Virus record (IMG/VR): IMGVR_UViG_3300017743_000185
Span: 1-20,528 of that record
Direction: 5' to 3' (one strand)
Source of the DNA: a virus
DNA: 20,528 bases
In this document: positions 6,047-11,789 of the stretch, piece after piece
Layout: each line of letters starts with the position of its first letter
Position numbering within the stretch: the stretch's first letter is position 1
Made by a program: the position numbers and the translations under genes
Notes under the pieces: generated by a model
Told to the model about the DNA's origin: nothing
The model's database searches: none
The model's input: the letters and a program-made list of their open reading frames with translations, nothing else

Positions 6047-6457
6047 TTACTTAGATAAAATCTCTAGGATTTTCTCTAGCTTGGTATCCATTGCATCGAC
6101 TCTCTTTTCAAGAGTGTCAACTCTGTCAGTCGCCTTCCCCTTCGGGGTAGATTTCTTAGAAGACTTAACAGTCTTAGCAGTCTTTTTAACTGTCGAAGCC
6201 TTTGGCTTCTTGATGAGGCTCATGAATTGTGGTGGAACACAATCCCATTCAAACCATTCAGTGGCTTCGCCATGAGTCATATAGCTATCGCTATCCTTGT
6301 AGTGTTTGTTCAATATAGCATTGAACACTTTGGTCAAGCCGTATCGCTCCGTAGGAGTCTTACTAGCTATGTTAGCGAAATGACAAGCTACTCCGTAGAC
6401 TTGACGTTGTGTTGCAATTTGATTGTTGTCGATTTTGCTGAAAGTCGCTGAAGTCAT
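6047..6457 (-). CDS. 136-aa protein with Lys-rich linker and C-terminal coiled coil
   Basis: First gene of the leftward transcript. Residues 1-80 form a globular part (RQVYGVACHFANIASKTPTE, GEATEWFEWDCVPPQFMSL). Residues about 83-109 are a Lys/Ser/Thr linker (KKPKASTVKKTAKTVKSSKK). The last 27 are a heptad coiled coil (VDTLEKRVDAMDTKLEKILE). The basic linker suggests nucleic-acid contact and the coiled coil suggests oligomers. GGAGA lies 8 nt before the ATG but is buried in the hairpin at 6459-6532. The coding DNA itself contains several perfect short palindromes (for example 6307-6327). Being first and early, it may act on the host, but that is inference. Confidence 0.8.
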   Translation of the reverse strand: MTSATFSKIDNNQIATQRQVYGVACHFANIASKTPTERYGLTKVFNAILNKHYKDSDSYMTHGEATEWFEWDCVPPQFMSLIKKPKASTVKKTAKTVKSSKKSTPKGKATDRVDTLEKRVDAMDTKLEKILEILSK

Positions 6458-6458
6458 A

Positions 6459-6532
6459 TTAGTTCTCCAAAATTTAAAAGTTGTTAGTTTCGTTAGAAAC
6501 TTACTAACAACTTTTTAATTTGGAGAACTTAA
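6459..6532 (-). promoter_or_regulatory. SD-sequestering hairpin in the leftward leader
   Basis: A near-perfect inverted repeat of roughly 33-nt arms with small indels and a GUUA/UAAC loop (6492-6495). Each outer arm ends in AGTTCTCC / GGAGAACT, and the GGAGAA next to the 6457 start codon is the SD of that gene. In the leftward mRNA the SD would therefore be paired with an anti-SD about 60 nt upstream, so translation would need opening of this stem. Confidence 0.8.
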
Positions 6533-6602
6533 TAACCATTTAAAAACATTTTAAAGTTTTTAAATGGTTAAAATTTGTACAAAATTTATTATAAATAAAT
6601 TT
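6533..6602. repeat. Tandem perfect AT-rich palindromes
   Basis: 6533-6570 is a perfect 15-bp inverted repeat (TAACCATTTAAAAAC, 8-nt loop). 6582-6602 is a perfect 9-bp inverted repeat (AAATTTATT, 3-nt loop). Between them lies AAATTTGTACAAAATTT, itself nearly symmetric. The block is almost pure A/T and sits between the two divergent arms, as expected for an unwinding element or for hairpins in a long leader RNA. Confidence 0.8.
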
Positions 6603-6848
6603 CGTGTGCGATAGAATTATGGGAGACTTTAAAAGTCTCAGGAGAAGATTTAAGCAAAGCTTAGAAATGCTTGTAAGTCGTTGAAAACTTTGGAGATTGC
6701 CAAGTAAAGCGTAGCTTTAAAGACTCGAAAATCTTTGCTCTAGTTTTGTAAACTAGAGAGTCTTGAAAAATCTTTATAGATTTTTGGCGTGTGCGCTCGA
6801 TAGATTCTTTAGAATCTCAGAAAATGTTGAAGTCTCAGAAGACTTCAA
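6603..6848. repeat. Chain of short perfect palindromes (leader or origin)
   Basis: No credible ORF. In order: GAGACTTT/AAAGTCTC (6623-6639), TAAGC/GCTTA (6651-6663), TAAAGC/GCTTTA (6705-6719), AAGACT/AGTCTT (6720-6764) enclosing CTCTAGTTT/AAACTAGAG (6738-6758), AAAAATCT/AGATTTTT (6766-6785), AGATTCT/AGAATCT (6802-6817), and TTGAAGTCT/AGACTTCAA (6827-6848). Loops are 1-4 nt apart from the enclosing stem. The octamer CGTGTGCG occurs at 6603 and 6788, each time followed within 3 nt by ATAGA or GATAGA. As RNA this would be a string of stem-loops in the leader of the leftward transcript. Confidence 0.75.
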
Positions 6849-7038
6849 AGGGGTGGGCAAGCTGCCATAGGGGGTACTGGGGATATATATACAATCTTAT
6901 ACATTTTTAGACGGTGTAGCATGTAAACCAGACAGGTCCGCAGCTTCATAGGGCTTTAAAGGCAGGAGCTAAAAAGCGGGTACATAGATAAGCATGATAA
7001 GCCATGCTCCATCATCTATATATAACCCGGGGGGCTAT
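6849..7038 (-). other. 5' part of the leftward transcript leader (G-rich/C-rich)
   Basis: No convincing gene. The plus strand has G-runs at 6850-6853, 6855-6857, 6870-6874 and 6879-6882 (a loose quadruplex pattern). The leftward RNA is correspondingly C-rich there, as in Rho-loading sites. Right at the predicted RNA 5' end (about 7016-7041) ATATA-GCCC and GGG-TTATAT can pair to a terminal hairpin. AGCATG/CATGCT (6991-7008) can form another. Confidence 0.5.
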
Positions 7039-7044
7039 ATGTAT

Positions 7045-7073
7045 ATTATACCCGTAGATTCGCAATCTGTCAA
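7045..7073 (-). promoter_or_regulatory. Main leftward sigma-70 promoter
   Basis: Minus strand: TTGACA (7068-7073), 17-nt spacer, TATAAT (7045-7050), perfect consensus. An A-rich tract upstream of the -35 (7075-7105, complement of TTTCTTCTTTTTTCTTC) could act as an UP element. The predicted start near 7038 gives a leader of about 580 nt before the first gene. The six bases ahead of the -10 (TACGGG) match the rightward promoter. Confidence 0.9.
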
Positions 7074-7110
7074 GAAATTTCTTCTTTTTTCTTCTTTCCT
7101 TAGAAAGTGC

Positions 7111-7139
7111 TTGACAAACCTTAATATTACGGGTATACT
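7111..7139 (+). promoter_or_regulatory. Main rightward sigma-70 promoter
   Basis: TTGACA (7111-7116), 17-nt spacer ending TTACGGG, TATACT (7134-7139). It is back to back with the leftward promoter; the -35 boxes are 37 nt apart and share one A/T tract. It should drive the terminase and virion genes, with transcription starting near 7146. Confidence 0.9.
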
Positions 7140-7157
7140 ATAGAGTATAACTATACT
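7134..7157 (+). promoter_or_regulatory. Operator-like alternating half-sites over the -10
   Basis: TATACT (7134-7139), AGTATA (7144-7149) and TATACT (7152-7157) are three copies of one hexamer in alternating orientation, giving two overlapping inverted repeats that cover the -10 box and the start site. Such an arrangement fits repressor binding, but may simply reflect AT-rich promoter sequence. Confidence 0.4.
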
Positions 7158-7220
7158 TTTATAGTTCGCATAGGTTCATGCGTGAAAATGAATCGTAGAA
7201 ATCCGATTAGGAGATATACG

Positions 7221-7283
7221 ATGACTAAAGAACTAGTATATATTTATAGAGGCGTAAAATACGTCAAAACAGTACAGGCATAA
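7221..7283 (+). CDS. 20-aa leader ORF (YRGVKY motif)
   Basis: Reads MTKELVYIYRGVKYVKTVQA, with an AGGAG SD about 8 nt before the ATG. It is the first translatable frame of the rightward mRNA and ends 4 nt before the small terminase ATG. The YRGVKY core resembles the short DUF4278-type motif (YRGVxY) found in tiny cyanobacterial and phage proteins. It may be a real micro-protein or a device that delivers ribosomes to the terminase gene, whose own SD is weak. Confidence 0.55.
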   Translation: MTKELVYIYRGVKYVKTVQA

Positions 7284-7287
7284 ATGG

Positions 7288-7686
7288 ATGGCAGAGAAAC
7301 AACTCACTACAAAGCAGCAATCGTTTTTAGATAATCTTACTAGCTGTGGTGGTGATGTAAAGACAGCTGCCGAACTTGCAGGATATGCAGAAGGTACACA
7401 CTACGCTGTAGTTAAAAGTCTCAAGTCTGAAATACTAGACATGGCTTCAAACATAATGGCACAGAACGCACCTAAAGCAGCTTCTAAGCTTGTTCAGATT
7501 ATGGATAGCCCTGAACCAATACCCCAAGCTAACATGCGTATACAAGCAGCACAACAGCTTCTAGACCGTGTAGGCTTAGGCAAGACAGAACGAGTTGATG
7601 TCAATGTTAATACAGGTGGTGGTCTATTTATAATCCCTGCAAAACAAGAGGTGATTATAGATGGAGATTATGAGGAGGACGAGTAG
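7288..7686 (+). CDS. Terminase small subunit
   Basis: 132 aa. The N-terminus LTTKQQSFLDNL...GGDVKTAAELAGYAEGTHYA (about residues 6-40) is the helix-turn-helix pattern of phage small terminases (KQxxFL.N...G....AA..AGY). This part recognises the packaging site. A central helical region (residues 45-95, AAQQLLDRVGLGKTERV) should make the ring, and an acidic C-terminus (DGDYEEDE) likely contacts the large subunit. It lies immediately upstream of the large terminase region. The SD is weak, so translation may be coupled to the 20-aa ORF. Confidence 0.88.
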   Translation: MAEKQLTTKQQSFLDNLTSCGGDVKTAAELAGYAEGTHYAVVKSLKSEILDMASNIMAQNAPKAASKLVQIMDSPEPIPQANMRIQAAQQLLDRVGLGKTERVDVNVNTGGGLFIIPAKQEVIIDGDYEEDE

Positions 7687-7891
7687 CACTATACCGTTTG
7701 GCTACAAACTAAACGAAGACAACCCAGAGCTACTAGACCCAATACACGAAGAGCTACAAGCTCTAGACAAAATACTACCACTAATAAAAGACAAGACATT
7801 GAGCCTACGAGAAGGTAGCTTGTGGTTGACCCACAAAACAGGACGTTCAATTTCTCACATGGGGCTAAAAAAAATTGCAGAAAGAAAATGA
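7661..7891 (+). CDS. 76-aa recombinase-domain-like ORF, possibly the N-terminus of the large terminase
   Basis: Starts at ATG 7661 with a strong AGAGGTG SD 7 nt upstream, overlapping the small terminase end by 26 nt. The sequence STIPFGYKLNEDNPELL...LSLREGSLWLTHKTGRSISH resembles the 'recombinase' helical domain of serine recombinases (PFGYK, then a spaced SLR..xWL..TGR.xS), without any catalytic domain. It ends in TGA at 7889-7891, overlapping the large terminase frame by 17 nt. Near the end is an A8 run (7867-7874), and a +1 shift there joins it in frame to the large terminase, giving 632 aa. It may be a free small protein, or the true start of the terminase. Confidence 0.7.
   Translation: MEIMRRTSSTIPFGYKLNEDNPELLDPIHEELQALDKILPLIKDKTLSLREGSLWLTHKTGRSISHMGLKKIAERK
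7867..7874 (+). other. A8 run, candidate +1 slippage site
   Basis: Eight A residues in CTA-AAA-AAA-ATT of the 76-aa frame. A +1 shift would place the ribosome on TTG-CAG-AAA of the large terminase frame. That frame has no ATG before its Walker A motif. A homopolymer miscall (true A7) would give the same fusion. Confidence 0.45.
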
Positions 7892-9560
7892 TTGGGACAT
7901 TAACCCCGACAAGTACCTCAAAGACGAGGACGGTAACTTTAAACTAAAACGTGACGGCACACCTCGCAAGAAGGGTGGCAGAGCTAAAGGTTCAAAGGGA
8001 AGGGGGTATAACTACCACTCAGAGACTAAAGCAAAGCTAGCTGCTAAAAAGAAAGTAAAAGAAAAACAAAAGAAACTAACAGCAGCACAAAAGAAAGTAG
8101 ATAATTACAAGAAGTCTATAAACGCAACAAAAAAGACTCTCAGCAAACTCGAAAATGAGAACGCAGATAAACTCATAAGCGCCAACGAGTTGGATGACAT
8201 CCCACAAGACTTGCAGTCTGAAGCACAAGCGGATGTTATCTTTGTGGCTAACGCAGGTCCTCAAGAGGATTTCTTGGCAGCCGGTGAAGTAGATGTATTA
8301 TACGGTGGTGCTGCAGGGGGTGGTAAGTCATACGCAATGTTGATTGACCCCCTTCGTTTTGCACACAGAAATGCACACAGAGCACTAATACTCAGACGCT
8401 CTATGCCAGAACTGCGAGAACTAATTGACAAAAGTCGGGAGCTGTACCCAAAAGCATTTCCCGGCTGTAAGTACAAAGAAGTAGAAAAGCTTTGGAACTT
8501 CCCAAGCGGAGCTAAAGTAGAGTTTGGATTCTTGGAGCGTGACGCAGATGTATATCGCTATCAAGGTCAAGCATATAGTTGGATAGGCTTTGATGAGATT
8601 ACACACCTACCCACAGAGTTTGCTTGGAACTATCTAGGTTCACGACTACGTACTACAGACCCTGAGATTGAGCCGTACATGCGTTGTACAGCAAACCCCG
8701 GTGGTGCAGGAGCTAACTGGGTTAAAAAGCGTTACATTGACCCCGCAGTTCCTAGAGACAGCTTCAGAGGCGCTGACGGGCTAACAAGAAAGTTTATACC
8801 TGCTAGGCTACAGGATAATCCATACCTAGCACAAGACGGTAGATACGAACAAATGCTAGAGGCACTACCGCCTACACAACGTCAACAATTACTTGACGGT
8901 AACTGGGATGTAGCAGAAGGCGCAGCGTTTGTAGAGTTTAGTCCATTTGACCACGTAGTTACACCCTTTGAGATTCCATTAAGTTGGGAACGCATTAAGG
9001 GCATTGACTACGGTTATGCATCAGAGAGTGCATGTGTATGGGGAGCAGTTGACCCTAGTGACGGTACATTAATTATATACAGAGAATTGTACCGCAAAGG
9101 TTTATTAGGCACAGAACTTGCCGGAATGTTAACTGAAATGGAATACGAAGACCCCTTCTCAGTGCCCGGAGTGCTCGATACAGCGTGTTGGAACAGGACT
9201 GGTACTACAGGTCCAACTGTTGGCGAAACGCTTCTAAGAGCAGGACATAAGCTCAGAAGGGCAGACAAGAATAGAATACAAGGTAAAATACAGATTCACG
9301 AATACTTGAAGCTTCAACAAAGCGGTAGACCACGATTACAGATTTTTAATACATGTCCTAACCTGATACGTGAGCTTCAAAGTATTCCTGTAGACAAGAG
9401 CAAACCAGAAGACGTTGATACACACGCATCTGACCACGCATACGATGCACTACGTTACTTGATAATGTCAAGACCAAGAATCAACGATACAATACAACAA
9501 CTAAGACAATTCAGACAAGAATCTACATTTAATCCGTCTGACTCAACTTTTGGATACTAA
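7875..9560 (+). CDS. Terminase large subunit (packaging ATPase-nuclease)
   Basis: 561 aa from TTG 7875; the first in-frame Met is residue 155, beyond the ATPase P-loop, so initiation is unusual. Residues 1-115 are a very basic, helical extension (PRKKGGRAKGSKGRG, KAKLAAKKKVKEKQKK), perhaps DNA-binding. The ATPase has Walker A GGAAGGGKS (K151), Walker B WIGFDE (D240, E241) and coupling motif CTANPGG. The RNase H-like nuclease has D378 (GIDYGYA), D435 (VLDTACW) and D524 (HAYDALRY). It pumps DNA into the prohead and cuts concatemers. It sits between small terminase and portal. Function is firm; only the N-terminus is in doubt. Confidence 0.95.
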   Translation: MQKENDWDINPDKYLKDEDGNFKLKRDGTPRKKGGRAKGSKGRGYNYHSETKAKLAAKKKVKEKQKKLTAAQKKVDNYKKSINATKKTLSKLENENADKLISANELDDIPQDLQSEAQADVIFVANAGPQEDFLAAGEVDVLYGGAAGGGKSYAMLIDPLRFAHRNAHRALILRRSMPELRELIDKSRELYPKAFPGCKYKEVEKLWNFPSGAKVEFGFLERDADVYRYQGQAYSWIGFDEITHLPTEFAWNYLGSRLRTTDPEIEPYMRCTANPGGAGANWVKKRYIDPAVPRDSFRGADGLTRKFIPARLQDNPYLAQDGRYEQMLEALPPTQRQQLLDGNWDVAEGAAFVEFSPFDHVVTPFEIPLSWERIKGIDYGYASESACVWGAVDPSDGTLIIYRELYRKGLLGTELAGMLTEMEYEDPFSVPGVLDTACWNRTGTTGPTVGETLLRAGHKLRRADKNRIQGKIQIHEYLKLQQSGRPRLQIFNTCPNLIRELQSIPVDKSKPEDVDTHASDHAYDALRYLIMSRPRINDTIQQLRQFRQESTFNPSDSTFGY

Positions 9561-9563
9561 TAC

Positions 9564-11732
9564 ATGAACGAAGAAGAAATGATGGACACAGCTAACGAAC
9601 TATACTTCGAGCCTGAAGAAACAGCAGGCGGCATGGAAATGGACCTTGCAGAAGATGTTCGTAATCGTTTTGTAGGTTTAGTACAAGACAGATTTGCTGA
9701 AGCATCAGACGCACGAGATTTTGACGAGCAGCGTTGGCTTACAGCCTACCACAACTACCGAGGAATCTACAACAAGAATGTACGATTCCGAGAGTCAGAA
9801 AAATCTAAAGTATTTGTAAAAGTAACTAAAACCAAAGTATTAGCAGCGTTTGGTCAGCTTGTAGACGTTATCTTTGGTACTGGTGAGTTTCCTATTGGTG
9901 TACGTGAAACTAAACTTCCTGAAGGCGTTGCAATGTATAGCCACATGGAAGCAGGTCAAACAGGTATAGAAACTAGTGCACCGCCTGAATACGAAGAAGA
10001 AAATACAAATGCTCCTAACATCTATGACGTAGGTTACGAAGGAGACGGTAGAGAACTTCCTGCAGGTGCAACACTAACAGGTACAAAGAATAATCTTACT
10101 TCAGCTATAGACGAAGCAGGTTTAGAGTTTGTTGATGGTCCTTCCGCAGACCCACAAGCATTAGAGCGTTCTCCTGCAAAGCAGGCGGCACGAAACATGC
10201 AAACGCTTATACACGACCAGATTGAAGAGTCTGGTGGCTCAAGCGAACTCCGCAATGCTTTACTAGAGTGTACGCTATTCGGTACGGGTATTGTTAAAGG
10301 TCCATTTAATTATAATAAGACACTAAGTCGTTGGACTAAAAACAGTTCAGGCGAAAGAGATTATAATCCTCTTGAAGTTCGTGTACCACGTATTGAGTTT
10401 GTAAGCATTTGGGATTTCTTTCCTGACCCCTCAGCTACGTCTATTGATGACTGTGAATATATAGTACACCGTCACAAAATGAACAAATCACAACTTCGAG
10501 CACTTACACGTATGCCGTTCTTTAATAAAGATGCAATACGTGAATGCATACAAATGGGTGCAGATTACGTTGAAAAAGACTATGAGAATGAACTAAAAGA
10601 TGACCAAAGCTTAGACGACTATTCAACAGGTCAATTTGAAGTAATCGAGTATTGGGGCATAATGGATGCTGAATACGCTAGAGAAGTAGGAATGGATTTA
10701 CCAGACGAGGTTGATGATTTAGATGAAGTTCAAGTTAATGCTTGGGTTAGCAACGGCAAGCTTCTTCGTGGGGTGGTCAATCCTTTTACTCCTTACAGAC
10801 TTCCATACAACGCCTTTCCATACGAACGCAACCCTTACAGCTTCTTTGGGATTGGGGTTGCGGAGAATATGGACGATTCTCAGCAAATAATGAATGGTCA
10901 TGCACGTATGGCTATCGACAACCTAGCACTAGCAGGTTCGTTAGTATTTGACGTAGATGAGTCAGCTCTTGTAGGTGGACAGTCAATGGACATATATCCC
11001 GGAAAAGTATTTCGCAGACAAGCAGGAATGCCCGGACAAGCTATACATGGCGTTAAGTTCCCAAACACATCTAACGAAAACATGATGATGTTTGACAAGT
11101 TCCGACAGCTAGCAGACGAACAAACAGGCATACCTAGTTACTCGCATGGTCAGACGGGCGTACAAAGCATGACACGTACTGCTTCTGGCATGTCTATGCT
11201 ATTAGGTGCTGCGTCACTTAACATTAAAACAGTAATTAAAAACATTGATGACTTTTTGCTAAAGCCTTTGGGTCAAGCATACTATCAATGGAACATGCAA
11301 TTTTTTGAAGGCGAGTTAGATATTCAAGGTGACTTAGAAGTACATGCAATGGGCACAAATAGCTTAATGCAAAAAGAAGTACGCAGTCAGCGTCTAACAA
11401 TGTTTTTGCAGACTGCACAAAACCCTGCGATTGCACCGTTTGTTAAAATCTCTAAGATTGTCAGTGAGTTGGCTTACAGCCTTGACCTTGACCCTAATGA
11501 GATTCTTAACGACCCAGAAGAAGCTGCAATTATGGCACAAATAATAGGAGCACAAAATGTTGGACAAGGAAATGGCGAAGCGCTTGGGTCCGTTGGTGAA
11601 CAACCCGGAGCTATGGGAATGCCTCAAGGAGCACCTCAACAACCTCCGGAACTTGGAGCTACAGGGACTGGCGGTGGCAACATCGGAACTGGAGCTGTAC
11701 CGCAGGCAGGGGAAAGCGAGTTCACTGGCTAA
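9564..11732 (+). CDS. Portal protein (head-tail connector)
   Basis: 722 aa, the size of large podovirus portals. It follows the terminase by 3 nt, as expected. The N-terminal part is helical (AEDVRNRFVGLVQDRFAEAS). The core has IEFVSIWDFFPDPSATSIDD and the late segment MTRTASGMSMLLGAA (about residues 536-550), typical of portals of this kind. It would form the dodecameric ring through which DNA is packaged and the tail attaches. The last 58 residues (from 665) are Gly/Gln/Pro-rich low complexity, and that DNA is shared with another gene in a different frame (11557-11787). The ATG has only a weak SD. Confidence 0.9.
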   Translation: MNEEEMMDTANELYFEPEETAGGMEMDLAEDVRNRFVGLVQDRFAEASDARDFDEQRWLTAYHNYRGIYNKNVRFRESEKSKVFVKVTKTKVLAAFGQLVDVIFGTGEFPIGVRETKLPEGVAMYSHMEAGQTGIETSAPPEYEEENTNAPNIYDVGYEGDGRELPAGATLTGTKNNLTSAIDEAGLEFVDGPSADPQALERSPAKQAARNMQTLIHDQIEESGGSSELRNALLECTLFGTGIVKGPFNYNKTLSRWTKNSSGERDYNPLEVRVPRIEFVSIWDFFPDPSATSIDDCEYIVHRHKMNKSQLRALTRMPFFNKDAIRECIQMGADYVEKDYENELKDDQSLDDYSTGQFEVIEYWGIMDAEYAREVGMDLPDEVDDLDEVQVNAWVSNGKLLRGVVNPFTPYRLPYNAFPYERNPYSFFGIGVAENMDDSQQIMNGHARMAIDNLALAGSLVFDVDESALVGGQSMDIYPGKVFRRQAGMPGQAIHGVKFPNTSNENMMMFDKFRQLADEQTGIPSYSHGQTGVQSMTRTASGMSMLLGAASLNIKTVIKNIDDFLLKPLGQAYYQWNMQFFEGELDIQGDLEVHAMGTNSLMQKEVRSQRLTMFLQTAQNPAIAPFVKISKIVSELAYSLDLDPNEILNDPEEAAIMAQIIGAQNVGQGNGEALGSVGEQPGAMGMPQGAPQQPPELGATGTGGGNIGTGAVPQAGESEFTG

Positions 11733-11787
11733 TTTAATGAATTTAAAAGAACAAGCTATCGAAGCTAAAAAACGTAAAGAGGATTAA
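11557..11787 (+). CDS. 76-aa helical protein overprinted on the portal 3' end
   Basis: Starts at ATG 11557 with AGGAG exactly 6 nt upstream, inside the portal gene, and overlaps it by 176 nt in another frame. The peptide is a well-formed helical protein: MAKRLGPLVNNPELWECLKE, then LNNLRNLELQG, and SSLANLMNLKEQAIEAKKRK. The order NPELW..L..HL...L......ELELYRRQGK..L..L..LKE looks like small proteins that follow portals in other phages (inference from memory). It ends just before the 543-aa gene starts. A strong internal SD and protein-like composition argue that it is real. Confidence 0.75.
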   Translation: MLDKEMAKRLGPLVNNPELWECLKEHLNNLRNLELQGLAVATSELELYRRQGKASSLANLMNLKEQAIEAKKRKED

Positions 11788-11789
11788 TC

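Noticed and set aside
6000-6451. Two plus-strand frames (91 and 74 aa) opposite the 136-aa gene
   Set aside because: The minus gene has the protein-like sequence and position. The plus frames have no SD and run against all surrounding transcription.
6603-6848. CRISPR array
   Set aside because: The repeats are palindromes of differing sequence, with no constant repeat unit or regular spacers.
6845-7005. Two small minus-strand ORFs in the leader (19 aa at 6946-7005 and 34 aa at 6845-6949) overlapping by ATGA
   Set aside because: The only SD-like GGAG is one base from the first ATG and the second has none. The peptides (Cys/Pro-rich) do not look like neighbouring proteins, and the DNA is dominated by hairpins and G/C runs.
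8076-8606. Three minus-strand frames opposite the large terminase
   Set aside because: Antisense shadows of a firmly identified gene, no SD or family resemblance.
10280-10292. TACGGGTAT match inside the portal gene as a third copy of the promoter-linked motif
   Set aside because: Within coding sequence and without any nearby -35/-10 arrangement; most likely chance.
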